A DNA stretch of 64,000 nt from Streptomyces syringium. GTDB lineage: Bacteria > Actinomycetota > Actinomycetes > Streptomycetales > Streptomycetaceae. This document shows positions 34,670 through 43,377 of this stretch, piece by piece. Where the stretch lies: contig NZ_JAGIOH010000001.1 of assembly GCF_017876625.1 (NCBI RefSeq), positions 3,927,501 through 3,991,500 of the forward strand, given 5' to 3'. Below the pieces are notes generated by a model. The model saw only the letters and a list, made by a program, of their open reading frames with translations. It was not told the DNA's origin and did no database searches. A program made the position numbers and the translations under genes. Within the stretch, counting starts at the first letter, position 1; every line of letters starts with the position of its first letter.

Positions 34670-35449
34670 TCAGGCGCGGGTGCGGCGTGCGGTGGGGGGC
34701 TTCTCGGCGGTGATGCGGTAGGCGAGCTGGGCGCGTTCGGCGCTGATGCGCAGTTCTTCGAGGATCAGGGGCTGGTCGTTGGTGCCGTGGGTGATGCGGG
34801 CGGTGTGGAGGACGGGGGTGGCGTCGGGGATCTGCAAGGCGCCACGTTCGGCAGGGAGCGGCATGCGGGCTTGTACCGTCTCGGCCCACCACAGCTTGTG
34901 CCCGGTCTTGCTGAGCAGCTCGTAGATCGCTGTGGGTTCGGTGTCCGGGGCCTGGGCGAGTTCGGTGTCCTCGGCGGTGGCGAAGGGGATGAGCGTGCGG
35001 TGCAGGGCCCTGGTGCCGGTCGCCGGATCCGTGAGCAGTCGTTCGCAGCCGAAGAGCGCTTCCCCCTCGCCCAGTCCCAGCGGCGGGCCGGTGATCGCGG
35101 TTGTCTCGGTGCGGTAGATCTTCGGTTCGCCGGGCTGTTCCCAGGCGATGCCGTCGTGGGTGACGAACGGGCCTGATCCGGTGCGGGTGATGCGGCGGTC
35201 GACGGTGACCGGCGGCAGACCGGAGGTGCGGACGAAGCTGCCCTTGCCGTGCTGGACATCGATCAGCCCCTCGGCGCGAAGCGCGGCGACCGCGTTGCGC
35301 ACGGTCGGGCGGGAAACCTTGTAGCGCTCGATGAGCTGCGCCTCGGACGGCAACGGGGCTCCGGGGGCGAACTCGCCGGACAGAATCGCGTCCCGGATTG
35401 CGGCCGCGACCTGCTGGTACAGCGCTCCGGGGCGCTTGATCTCCGTCAT
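34670..35449 (-). CDS. GntR-family repressor (KorSA-like)
   Basis: 259-aa GntR/HutC protein. The winged helix lies at residues 8-72 (LYQQVAAAIRDAILSGEFAP, LIERYKVSRPTVRNAVAALR), followed by a UTRA effector domain (YRTETTAITGPPLG to ARITHGTNDQPLILEELRI). In pSAM2-type elements such proteins (KorSA, KorA) repress transfer genes until conjugation. It is divergent from the transfer operon, and the spacer holds ACTCGT half-sites and an ACTCGT-AAGG-ACGAGT palindrome. ATG at 35449. Confidence 0.88.
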   Translation of the reverse strand: MTEIKRPGALYQQVAAAIRDAILSGEFAPGAPLPSEAQLIERYKVSRPTVRNAVAALRAEGLIDVQHGKGSFVRTSGLPPVTVDRRITRTGSGPFVTHDGIAWEQPGEPKIYRTETTAITGPPLGLGEGEALFGCERLLTDPATGTRALHRTLIPFATAEDTELAQAPDTEPTAIYELLSKTGHKLWWAETVQARMPLPAERGALQIPDATPVLHTARITHGTNDQPLILEELRISAERAQLAYRITAEKPPTARRTRA

Positions 35450-35492
35450 GCCTGGGTCCTTCGCTTCGGCGGTGGTCGGCGGTGACCATGTC

Positions 35493-35574
35493 ACTCGTCG
35501 CTCATAACTCGTCAGCATAAGCACTTGCGCTCCAGCCCGACAGGGCCTCATAGTCTCAACTCGTAAGGACGAGT
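35493..35574. promoter_or_regulatory. ACTCGT operator array before the transfer operon
   Basis: ACTCGT occurs at 35493-35498, 35507-35512 and 35559-35564, the last paired with ACGAGT at 35569-35574 as a 6-4-6 palindrome. Arrangement between a GntR repressor and the transfer genes strongly suggests repressor sites. Confidence 0.6.
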
Positions 35575-35624
35575 GACGTCAGCCGGGTGGTTTGGCGTCT
35601 GAGGCCAAGGGAGGCCCACACCCC

Positions 35625-35972
35625 ATGCAGTCCATCCCTGTGGACACAACCCGGCTCGGCGTACTGCGGTGCGCTGTCGCGCCGGAACCGAAGATGTCTG
35701 GCTTTGAGACGAAGGAGGTGAAGACGGACCGGGACGGCAACACGATCTACACCGTTGCCGTGATGGTCCGGCAGGACGGTCGGCGGGTCTCGGTCATCGA
35801 GATCTCGGTGACCGGCGAACCGAAAGGCGTCGTGGAGGGCGCTGAGGTCCGGGTGACGGGCCTGGAGGCGTTCTCCTGGGCCATGGGCGACCGGCACGGA
35901 ATCAGCTTCCGCGCCGCCGCCATCACCCCCGCACCGGCCGCTGCTCCGGCGGGCAAGGCGGGTGGTGCGTGA
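35625..35972 (+). CDS. SCO3933-family regulatory protein
   Basis: 115-aa protein (PVDTTRLGVLRCAVAPEPKM, VSVIEISVTGEPKGVVEGAE, VTGLEAFSWAMGDRHGISFR). The pattern resembles the family named after S. coelicolor SCO3933, found in many actinomycete ICEs directly before the FtsK-like gene. It looks like a single-strand-binding-like small beta protein; its role is not known. RBS AAGGGAGG and ATG at 35625 are clear. The stop overlaps the next start by 1 bp. Confidence 0.8.
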   Translation: MQSIPVDTTRLGVLRCAVAPEPKMSGFETKEVKTDRDGNTIYTVAVMVRQDGRRVSVIEISVTGEPKGVVEGAEVRVTGLEAFSWAMGDRHGISFRAAAITPAPAAAPAGKAGGA

Positions 35973-37276
35973 TGGGACCGATCACCTTCGCGTTCCTCCT
36001 GGCGGCCCTGGCCTGGGTCCTGGTGGCCGGCGCCCGACTGAGGGATCAGAACCCGGTGTGGTTCTGGTACCTGACCGGCTACCCGGTCGTGGCCGTCCGG
36101 GTGCTGACCACGTGGCGGAAGGTCGCGCACCTGCATGACCTGTCGGTCTCGCGCCGTCCGGCACGCGGCCTCGTCGGGGACCTGGTGGTGAAAGGGCAAG
36201 CACTGCGGCCCATCGCACCCCGCATTTCCTTCCCCAGGGCGACGCGTACGGGGTTAACCCTGGTCGTGCGCCTGCACCCCGGCCAGACACCCGCCCCCTT
36301 CATCCAGGCCGCCGACGCCCTGTCCCACGCCTGGAGGGTCCACGCGGTGCGGGTGACCTCTCCGCATCGCGGCCTGGTCCGCCTGACGGCCACTGTCACG
36401 GACCCGTTGGAGCGGCCCGGGATCGCGGTAGCGCCGGTGGTGCTGCTGTCGGCTGTGGTCGGGATCCTGGAGAGCGGCGGGGCGTGGGTGATGAACCTTC
36501 GCCACGTGCCCCACTGGCTGATCGTCGGCGCCACCCGGTCCGGGAAGTCCGCGCTGCTCGCCCGGCTGGTGAAAGAACTCGCCCGGCAACCGGTGGCGCT
36601 GGTCGGGATCGACTGCAAGGGCGGCATGGAGCTGAACTTGTTCGCCCGGCGCTTGTCCGCGCTGGCGACCACCCGCCCCGAAGCCGTCGCCACCCTCGGC
36701 GCCCTGGTCGCCGACATGCAGGACCGCATGCGCACCTGCCGCGACGCCGGAGCCCGGTCGATCTGGGAACTGCCGGAGAAGCTCCGCCCGGTCCCGGTCG
36801 TGGTGATCGTCGACGAACTAGCAGAGCTCTACCTCACGGACGGCACCCGGGCGGCAAAGGCGGAGGCCGAGCAGTGCTCCACGTTCCTCCTGCGCCTCGC
36901 GCAGCTCGGCGGCGCCCTGGGCCTCCACCTGGTCATCGCCGGACAGCGCGTCGGCTCCGACCTCGGTCCCGGTGTCACCGCCCTGCGGGCGCAGCTCGGC
37001 GGCCGGATCTGCCACCGGGTGCATGACTCCGGCACAGCGGAAATGGCGCTCGGTGATCTCAACAAGGACGCCGTGGCGGTGGCCCTGTCGATCACGGAGG
37101 CGGAGAAGGGTGTCGCTGTCTGCACCGGGCCGGACGGTGGCTGGGTGCGGGCGCGTTCGCATCTGACGTTCACCACGGAGGCCCGGGACGCTGCCGCCAG
37201 GCATGAGCACCTGCCCCCCGAACTCCCCGGCGTTACCCGCGCCCTGGAGACCCTCACCAAGGAGGCAGGCGCATGA
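35972..37276 (+). CDS. FtsK/SpoIIIE-type DNA translocase (TraB/TraSA-like)
   Basis: 434-aa hexameric motor that moves double-stranded DNA between mycelia in Streptomyces conjugation. Two N-terminal membrane helices (ITFAFLLAALAWVLVAGA and WFWYLTGYPVVAVRVL) anchor it. Walker A is GATRSGKSAL (about residues 185-194), Walker B is VVVIVDELAEL (about residue 276). The C-terminus (LPPELPGVTRAL) may contact DNA. GTG 35969 is an alternative start. This protein alone suffices for transfer in related plasmids. Confidence 0.93.
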   Translation: MGPITFAFLLAALAWVLVAGARLRDQNPVWFWYLTGYPVVAVRVLTTWRKVAHLHDLSVSRRPARGLVGDLVVKGQALRPIAPRISFPRATRTGLTLVVRLHPGQTPAPFIQAADALSHAWRVHAVRVTSPHRGLVRLTATVTDPLERPGIAVAPVVLLSAVVGILESGGAWVMNLRHVPHWLIVGATRSGKSALLARLVKELARQPVALVGIDCKGGMELNLFARRLSALATTRPEAVATLGALVADMQDRMRTCRDAGARSIWELPEKLRPVPVVVIVDELAELYLTDGTRAAKAEAEQCSTFLLRLAQLGGALGLHLVIAGQRVGSDLGPGVTALRAQLGGRICHRVHDSGTAEMALGDLNKDAVAVALSITEAEKGVAVCTGPDGGWVRARSHLTFTTEARDAAARHEHLPPELPGVTRALETLTKEAGA

Positions 37277-37467
37277 CAGAGAACGCGGCATTCCCGCTGG
37301 TGCTGGTCTTCGGGATCATCACCGTCCTCCTGGTCCGCTCCCGCGATGTCCGCTGGTGGCAAGCCGTGCTGGTCGCTCTGTTCGGCGTCTACATCGGCCA
37401 GACCCCCGTCCTCTTCACCATCCACGGCCTTGTGGCCTGGTTCCTCTCCCTCTTCCCCAACAGCTAG
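37273..37467 (+). CDS. Small membrane protein of the transfer operon (Spd-like)
   Basis: 64-aa protein with two membrane helices (AFPLVLVFGIITVLLV and WQAVLVALFGVYIGQTPVLF). It overlaps the translocase gene by 4 bp (ATGA). Short membrane proteins after the traB gene act in intramycelial spread (Spd) in Streptomyces plasmids; this is inferred by position. Confidence 0.75.
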   Translation: MTENAAFPLVLVFGIITVLLVRSRDVRWWQAVLVALFGVYIGQTPVLFTIHGLVAWFLSLFPNS

Positions 37468-37484
37468 GCACCGGAGGCCCTGCC

Positions 37485-37601
37485 ATGCCCATGCGCCGTG
37501 TGCGCTGCCCGATCTGCAAGGGCGAACGACGCACCAGGAAGACCCGTTCCGGCCGCTGGCACCGCTGCCGCTGCTGCCGGGGCACCGGCACCATCCGCTA
37601 A
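37485..37601 (+). CDS. Tiny zinc-knuckle transfer-operon protein
   Basis: 38-aa basic protein MPMRRVRCPICKGERRTRKT followed by RSGRWHRCRCCRGTGTIR. Cysteines as C-x2-C and C-x1-C-C, with CKG and CRGTG repeats, suggest a single zinc-binding DnaJ-like knuckle. ATG at 37485 follows CCGGAGG. Similar tiny cysteine proteins sit at this spot in other AICEs. Too short to identify otherwise. Confidence 0.7.
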   Translation: MPMRRVRCPICKGERRTRKTRSGRWHRCRCCRGTGTIR

Positions 37602-37633
37602 CCCCACCCCCGACCGCACAAGGAGTGAGCGCC

Positions 37634-39147
37634 ATGGACGACACCGGCCCACCAACCACCACCTGTGCCGCTTCGGCGGCCCACCCCGGGAGGTCCCCAC
37701 CATCCCCACCAGCAACCCGGCTGACAGGCGCGCCGCCCTCGACCGCGCGGCGCGCCTGCGTCATCTCTCCGACGTCGACCAGGACGTCATCCGCCTCGCC
37801 CAGGACCCGTTGTTCCCCCGCTTCCTGGAACAGATCGCCGCCACCGGCGGTTGCGCCCACCCCGTCCACCTCTCCGGCTCGACCACCACGCGCGACGTCG
37901 CCACGGGGGAGGTGCTGCACCACTACGACACTCGCACCGAACCGGGTGAGCGGCTCTTCGTCCGCTGCCGCAACCGCCGAGCGTCGGTCTGCGCACCGTG
38001 CTCGCGCCTCTACGCCGGAGACACCTTCCACCTCGTCCGCGCCGGACTCACCGGCGGCAAGAGCGTCCCGGTGCAGGTGCGGGAGCGGCCCCGGCTCTTT
38101 GTCACCCTCACCGCGCCGTCCTTCGGCCCCGTCCACCGCGCCACCACCGACGGGCAACGCTGTCGCCCCCGACGCAATGCCGGGACCTGCGAGCACAACC
38201 GCCCGGTGAGCTGCGGAGCCGTCCACGACGTCACCGAATCGGTCGTCGGCCAGCCGCTGTGTCCGGGGTGCTACGACTACCCGGCGCACGTCCTGTGGCA
38301 CGCCCACGCCGGACAACTGTGGGACCGCTTCACCCGCGCCACCCGCCGTACCCTGGCCTCGGCCGTCGGCCTGGCGCAGGCCCGGTTCCGCGACCATGCC
38401 CGGCTCTCCTTCGCTAAGGTCGCGGAGTACCAGAAGCGCGCCGCCGTCCACGTCCACGCCGTTGTACGCCTCGACGGCCCCGACGGACCCCACACCCCGC
38501 CCCCGGCCTGGGCAACCCCCGAACTGCTGACCAGCGCGGTTCACACGGCGGCACGGTCGGTCCTCGTGCGCAGCCCCTACAGCCCGTCCATCGGGGAACT
38601 CGAACTCCGCTGGGGCACCCAGCTCGACGCCCGGCCCCTGCGGGCCTTCGGCGACACCGACGGCCTGGCCGACGACGCCGTCGCCGCCTACGTCGCGAAG
38701 TACGTCACCAAAGGCGCCACCGACACAGCAGCCGGCACCGACTACCGGCTCCTGACCCGGGACGACATAGACGCGGCAGCGGTGTCCCCGCATATCCGGG
38801 CCCTCATGCGCACCTGCTGGCACCTCGGCGGCCTACCCGAGTACGCCCCCCTCCGGCTACGAGCCTGGGCCCACACCCTCGGATACCGAGGCCACATCCT
38901 CACCAAATCCCGCGCCTACTCGACCTCCTACACCGCACTACGCACCCAACGTGCTGAGCATCAACGCTCCACGGAGACGCGCGTACCTGACGGCCCCGAA
39001 GTGGCCACCGATTCCCAGTGGCGTTACGTCGGCTCCGGCCACACCCCCGGCGCGACCCTCATAGCTGCCGGAATCGCCGACGACCTCGTCCTCAACCGCG
39101 AGCTTGCGCGTGAAGACCTGAGGGCGCCTGGTGGTGAGGTGGAGTGA
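37634..39147 (+). CDS. RepSA-type replication initiator with apparent N-terminal frameshift
   Basis: About 500-aa initiator for rolling-circle-like replication of the excised element. Cysteine pairs (CRNRRASVCAPCS, CEHNRPVSC, PLCPGC) form putative zinc sites. An HUH-like motif is VHVHAVVRLDG, and AYVAKYVTKGATD carries the candidate catalytic tyrosine. The best start, ATG 37634 with AAGGAGTG at ideal spacing, lies in the wrong frame: one base seems missing between about 37665 and 37695. No ATG, GTG or TTG occurs in the main frame between 37498 and the conserved region. It is a frameshift mutation, a sequence error, or programmed shifting. Confidence 0.75.
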
Positions 39148-39323
39148 GCCATGCCAGCACTGGAAGGTTAAAAACAGAGCGGGAGAAGGACGAGGAAGCG
39201 GCGGCACGGGCATGGATTGAGCGGCACGTGCGCGAATCCCCGCCCTTCTCGGAAGATCAATTACGCAGCATGGGGGAGATTTTGGGGCTGAGGCTCACTC
39301 GGAGGAGCGCCACACCGGCTTGA
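39144..39323 (+). CDS. 59-aa protein between rep and int, candidate excision factor
   Basis: GTG at 39144 overlaps the rep stop by 4 bp (GTGA), showing coupling. The product (MSHASTGRLKTEREKDEEAA, then ARAWIERHVRESPPFSEDQL, RSMGEILGLRLTRRSATPA) is strongly charged with a pattern ESPPFSEDQLRSMGEIL that recurs in small proteins near integrases of actinobacterial elements. The 3' end overlaps the convergent integrase gene by 29 bp. Serine integrases need a directionality factor to excise; this is the only small gene adjacent. That function is inference. Confidence 0.6.
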   Translation: MSHASTGRLKTEREKDEEAAARAWIERHVRESPPFSEDQLRSMGEILGLRLTRRSATPA

Positions 39324-40857
39324 GCAGGTCAAGGTCAAAGGCCTTGTTTCCCTTGCCTCCAGGCATGGCAGTGACGGCGTGCAGCGCCTTCTTGATCAAC
39401 TCTCGCTTCTGTGTGAGGGTGCGGGACTTCCACGACGTGACGATGTCGGCCTCTGCGGCTTCGGCTGCTGCCTTCATCGCCAAGTGCTCTGCCTGCTCGG
39501 CGCGCAGCTTCTTGACCCGGGCTTCGAGCGCCGGGAGGTTGCGGAAGAACGTCTCGTCATCAACGTCGGGGTCGCCGTTCTGCCAGCGGTTCTCAAGCTG
39601 CTTGCGGCTCTGAATCGCCCGCTCAAGATCCTCGGCCTTGCCCCAGTCGGGGATGTCCCGGTTGCTGCTGGCTGCTTGAGCTTCAAGTTTGGCGATAACT
39701 AGATCCTCGACGTGCTTGTCGGTCTTGTCGCCGCGCTTGTAGGTCTTGTTGCATCCGCCGTCTACGGTCTTCTTGCACATGTAGGCGTGCTCGTACTTGA
39801 GCCAGGTGTTCGCCTTAATGCCGATCATCTTGTTGTTGCAGACGCTGCCATCCTCAAGGGTGTTGCCGCACCGCAAGATCCCCGTGAGCAGGTACTTGTG
39901 TACGACTCCCCCGAGAGGGATCCCGGCACCGTGCCCGCGATCGTGGATCGCCGCTGTGACGGCGTACCACTCCTTGGGCGTGATGATCGACGCCCACTCG
40001 CCCACGATCGGTTGGTCGTCGCCGTCGCGCACCAGCTCTCCCTTGACCTCTCGGTAGCCGCACAGGCGGGCGTTCAAGAGCACTTGCTTGACGGTCTGGT
40101 ACTGGAAGGGGTTGCCACGGCTCGTGATGAAGCCGATTTCCTTCCACTGCTTGGTGATCTCCGAAACGGATGCCCCGGCGATTACGTCGCGCACGGCTTG
40201 CCGGATGGCCGCTGCTTCGGCGGGGCGGAGAGTGACCTTGTCGTCATCCCAGCCGAAGGGGCGCCATGCGGCTGTGGACTGGCCACGGATCGCCCGGTTG
40301 CGGTGGCTGTTGCGGGCCCGACGCTGCTTCTTCCTGGTCTCGGCTAGGGACATGGCCACGCCTACAAGGCCCTTGATCTCGAACCCCTCGGCGTAGAGAT
40401 CTTGCATGCCGTTCGAGTCGTGATAGACGCGATCTTCATGGGCGGTGAACGCGCTTAGGTAGCGTTCCCAGTCCCCGGGCCGCCGGTAGAGGCGGTCATC
40501 GTTGACGGCCATCACGCCATGAATGGGGTAACCCTCGGGCGTCTGCCCAGTCGTGAGGTCGTTGATCATCTGCTCGAAGTCGTCTCGGATCACCTCCTCC
40601 TTGCTGGCGCTCTTGTCGTTGTCGGTGTAGCGGTAGACGATCAGCCACCCGAACTTTCGGGAGTTGTCGGTCATCTCGCGGTGCTGATCTTCGATGCCGT
40701 GGGCGTCCTTGGCCCGCCCATCGAAGGAGATGCGGGCGTAGCACACCACGCATTTGAGGGACGGATCTGCGGCCAGCATGGCCCGCACTTCCTCGACGGA
40801 CGGTAGGCCTTCAGGCGTGCCCCGAAGCTTGCTGATGACCTCTTCGCGCTTGCCCAC
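39295..40857 (-). CDS. int: Large serine recombinase (integrase)
   Basis: 520-aa serine integrase that joins attP and attB. The resolvase-like catalytic domain occupies residues about 36-185 with nucleophile Ser44 (CYARISFDGR) and arginines in NDDRLYRRPGDWERY. The recombinase domain follows (RPFGWDDDKVTLRPAEAAAI), then a zinc ribbon (CGNTLEDGSVCNNK, CKKTVDGGCNKTY) and a coiled coil (LPALEARVKKLRAEQAEHLA). The start lies about 75 bp from attR, the usual arrangement. It is the most likely agent of insertion into thiC. ATG at 40857 has AGGAGGAC upstream. Confidence 0.95.
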   Translation of the reverse strand: MGKREEVISKLRGTPEGLPSVEEVRAMLAADPSLKCVVCYARISFDGRAKDAHGIEDQHREMTDNSRKFGWLIVYRYTDNDKSASKEEVIRDDFEQMINDLTTGQTPEGYPIHGVMAVNDDRLYRRPGDWERYLSAFTAHEDRVYHDSNGMQDLYAEGFEIKGLVGVAMSLAETRKKQRRARNSHRNRAIRGQSTAAWRPFGWDDDKVTLRPAEAAAIRQAVRDVIAGASVSEITKQWKEIGFITSRGNPFQYQTVKQVLLNARLCGYREVKGELVRDGDDQPIVGEWASIITPKEWYAVTAAIHDRGHGAGIPLGGVVHKYLLTGILRCGNTLEDGSVCNNKMIGIKANTWLKYEHAYMCKKTVDGGCNKTYKRGDKTDKHVEDLVIAKLEAQAASSNRDIPDWGKAEDLERAIQSRKQLENRWQNGDPDVDDETFFRNLPALEARVKKLRAEQAEHLAMKAAAEAAEADIVTSWKSRTLTQKRELIKKALHAVTAMPGGKGNKAFDLDLLKPVWRSSE

Positions 40858-40923
40858 GTAGTCCTCCTCAGGTCCGTGTGGAAACGGGCTGGTGGAACGA
40901 CGCTAGCGTGTGTGAGGTCTGTT

Positions 40924-40944
40924 GAAGTTCTGTTCGATGAAGAT
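40924..40944 (+). other. attR, right attachment site
   Basis: GAAGTTCTGTTCGATGAAGAT. It matches attL except for T at 40933 (element) and G at 40942 (chromosome), which restrict the crossover to TCGATGAA at 40934-40941. The native thiC sequence resumes to its right. Confidence 0.85.
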
Positions 40945-41068
40945 CTCGCAGGACATCCGGCGTGAGCACGGCGGGGATCTGGCCGTCGACCCGGAGGCGG
41001 GCATGGCGGAGAAGTCCAAGGAGTTCGCCGCGAGTGGCAACCGGGTCTATCTGCCGCTGGCCGACTGA
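40937..41068 (+). pseudogene. thiC: Stranded native 3' end of thiC
   Basis: 43 codons starting with the Met of the ThiC CSM-KIS sequence: [20 protein letters not shown], then [20 protein letters not shown] and LAD. The last 18 residues equal those of the element-supplied tail, but the DNA differs at several synonymous positions over the final 57 bases. It is cut off from the rest of thiC by the element. No good RBS precedes the ATG, so it is probably untranslated. Confidence 0.93.
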
Positions 41069-41091
41069 CCTCGCCACGGACCTCCTGGGGG

Positions 41092-41120
41092 AGAGCCACC
41101 GCGCGCCGTGCGGTGGCTCT
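41092..41120 (+). terminator. Original thiC terminator
   Basis: AGAGCCACCGC (41092-41102) pairs with GCGGTGGCTCT (41110-41120), a perfect 11-bp stem with 7-nt loop, 23 bp after the stranded thiC stop. Confidence 0.75.
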
Positions 41121-41210
41121 TCCACGTCCCGCACCCTCCCGTGGTGGGGGGAAGGAAACCCCCGGTGGTCCCGGACGTCGTAACGGTGCGGGTCACCCCT
41201 GCGCCCCGGG

Positions 41211-42113
41211 TCAGTCCGGCCGGTGGTCCGGACCGCCGTAGTCGGGGCTGGTGAAGTCGGGGCGGGAGTAGCCCGGGCGGGGGCTGGGGGAGGACTCGTC
41301 GTCCGGGCTGGAGAAGCCGGGGCGGGAGTAGCCGAGGTTCGGCGTACGGCTGTGGGGGTCGCGGGCCCGGGGAGGGGGTGTCGGCGGAGTGGGCGAAGGG
41401 GCGGGCGGTGTGGGTGGTGCCAACGGGGCGTTGGCGAGGGATTCGCGCAGGAACGGCAGCATGCCGCGCTCCAGCAGCGCCTGCCGCCAGGCATCGCGCG
41501 CCCGCTCGGCGTCCTCGCTCAGCCGGAGGCCGCGCGCGTCCTGGGCCAGGCCCGAGCCGTTGCGCAGGGCGGTGACCAGCATGGCGGCCATGGCGACGAA
41601 CACCCCGGCGACGGTGAGGCCGGCGAACCACCAGCCGACGGTGACCATCGGGTCCGCCACGGCCTCGTTCGACGCGACCGTGCGCAGGACATAGCCGACG
41701 AGGAGGAAGAGCAGCGCCGCGATCCCGGCGAGGACCGGGGCGAGTACGGCGAGCACCGCGCCGGCGCCCGCGCCCGCCGCTTCGGACACCTCGCCGACGA
41801 CGGTGAGGGGCGCGACCCCGCCACCGCCGCCGTCGGTGCCGCGCGGGACGGTGCCGACCGGCTGGGGCTGGGCGGCATTGGAGGGCGCGCGCAGTTCTTC
41901 GCGCGCCTTCAGAAAGCTCTGGTATTCGCTCGCCGCACAGGCCGCGATCGCGGCCATGGCGCTCCGCGCCATCGTGCGGAGCTGTTCTGCGTCGAGCCGC
42001 TGTCCTATCGCGGCGGCCAGTTCCGGGTCATGGTCTGCGGTACGCAACGCTTGGTCGAGGACGCGCTCGAATTCCGGGCGGTCCTCGGCCAGCAGGTGCG
42101 GAGCGCTGTTCAT
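41211..42113 (-). CDS. Conserved membrane protein of unknown function
   Basis: 300-aa protein. Residues 1-85 are helical and charged (RPEFERVLDQALRTADHDPE). Two membrane helices follow (LAPVLAGIAALLFLLVGYVL and VGWWFAGLTVAGVFVAMAAM). The C-terminal 70 residues are a proline-rich disordered tail with GYSRPGFSSP / GYSRPDFTSP repeats. ATG at 42113; ATG 42119 is an alternative. It is the first chromosomal gene to the right of the element. It resembles uncharacterised Streptomyces membrane proteins only. Confidence 0.75.
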   Translation of the reverse strand: MNSAPHLLAEDRPEFERVLDQALRTADHDPELAAAIGQRLDAEQLRTMARSAMAAIAACAASEYQSFLKAREELRAPSNAAQPQPVGTVPRGTDGGGGGVAPLTVVGEVSEAAGAGAGAVLAVLAPVLAGIAALLFLLVGYVLRTVASNEAVADPMVTVGWWFAGLTVAGVFVAMAAMLVTALRNGSGLAQDARGLRLSEDAERARDAWRQALLERGMLPFLRESLANAPLAPPTPPAPSPTPPTPPPRARDPHSRTPNLGYSRPGFSSPDDESSPSPRPGYSRPDFTSPDYGGPDHRPD

Positions 42114-42300
42114 GTGCATCCCCCGATGCTCCGTAGGGCCTCGTCGCCGGCTTGGCACCGGCTGTGGGCGGAAACGGAGGAGAGCCTGCTACGGATAAGC
42201 CGATGGTAGAGCCGTTCTGTCGCGAGGTGACAGAGAGTTTGCCGAATTACCCCGCGCCAGTGGAACCCCCTACCTGCCCGTGCACCTGCCCACTGAACCC

Positions 42301-43377
42301 TCAGGCACCCAGCGGGAGTTGCACCACCAGTAGCTTTCCGGCCATTGTGACGCCGCCGTCCATCGCGACCGCGAGCCCGTCCGCGTACAGGTGCGGGCCG
42401 TCGACGAGCGGGCCGCCGCCCTCGTCGCCGTCCTCCTCCTCGGTGCCGACCTCGCCGAGCAGATAGGGGATGGGGCTGTGGCCGTGCACGATGCGGCCGC
42501 CGCCGTAGGTGTCGAGCAGCTCCCGCACGGCCATCGGGCCGGCCTCGTCGTCGCGGAAGGCGAACCGCTTGGTGAACTTGCGGAACAGGTCCCAGACCTC
42601 GTCCGGGTCGTTGCGCTGCAGGGCCTCGGTGACGGCGTCGTTGACGGCCTCGATGGAGTCGCCGTAGTCGAGGTAGGCGGTGGTGTCGGAGTGCACGAGC
42701 AGGTGCCCGTCCTCCTCGGCCATCGCGTCGAGCCGGGACATCCACTGCATGTGGTGGTCCTCGAGCCGCTCCATGTCGGTGCGCTGGCCGCCGTTGAGCA
42801 GCCAGGCCGCCTGGAAGGAGGCGGTGCCGGCACCGGACTGGACGGGGGTGTCGGCGAACCGCTTGGCGCCGATGAGCAGCAGCTCGTGGTTGCCCATGAG
42901 GGCCTTGCAGTAGCCGCCGGCGGCCGCGGCCTCGGCGGACAGCCGCATGACGAGGTCGATGACCCCGACGCCGTCCGGGCCGCGGTCGGTGAAGTCGCCG
43001 AGGAACCACAGCCGGGCGTTGCCCGCGGCCCACTGGCCGTTCGCGTCGATGAGGCCCTCGGCGGCGAGCGCCGCGTAGAGCTCGTCGAGGTAGCCGTGGA
43101 CGTCGCCGACGACGAAGAGCGGACCGGGACCGCCGGGCACGGGCGCCGCCGCCTGCGGGTCGGCGATCGGCGTCAGCTTGACGGTCGGCACGTCCCGCGG
43201 GGCGGCACTCCGGCTGATGACCGGCAGGTCACGGGCGGTCGGGGTGTAGCCCGGGGGGTACTCCGAGGGCGGCTCCGCGTGGGCGTACGCGGGCATGGGA
43301 GGCGGCGCGGCGTACCCGGGGAAGGGCGGCACCGCCGCCGTGGTCCGTACGGGTCCCTGACCGGCCCCCTGAGTCAT
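42301..43377 (-). CDS. Calcineurin-like metallophosphoesterase
   Basis: 358-aa phosphoesterase. After about 90 disordered proline-rich residues come the metallophosphatase motifs: GDVHG (FVVGDVHGYLDEL), GDFTDRG (WFLGDFTDRGPDG), GNHE (ALMGNHELLL) and VHGHSP. The spacing fits a PPP-like serine/threonine or diadenosine-tetraphosphate-type phosphatase. ATG at 43377 has GGAGGGG three bases upstream; earlier ATGs are less likely. It acts in the cytoplasm; the substrate is unknown. Confidence 0.88.
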   Translation of the reverse strand: MTQGAGQGPVRTTAAVPPFPGYAAPPPMPAYAHAEPPSEYPPGYTPTARDLPVISRSAAPRDVPTVKLTPIADPQAAAPVPGGPGPLFVVGDVHGYLDELYAALAAEGLIDANGQWAAGNARLWFLGDFTDRGPDGVGVIDLVMRLSAEAAAAGGYCKALMGNHELLLIGAKRFADTPVQSGAGTASFQAAWLLNGGQRTDMERLEDHHMQWMSRLDAMAEEDGHLLVHSDTTAYLDYGDSIEAVNDAVTEALQRNDPDEVWDLFRKFTKRFAFRDDEAGPMAVRELLDTYGGGRIVHGHSPIPYLLGEVGTEEEDGDEGGGPLVDGPHLYADGLAVAMDGGVTMAGKLLVVQLPLGA

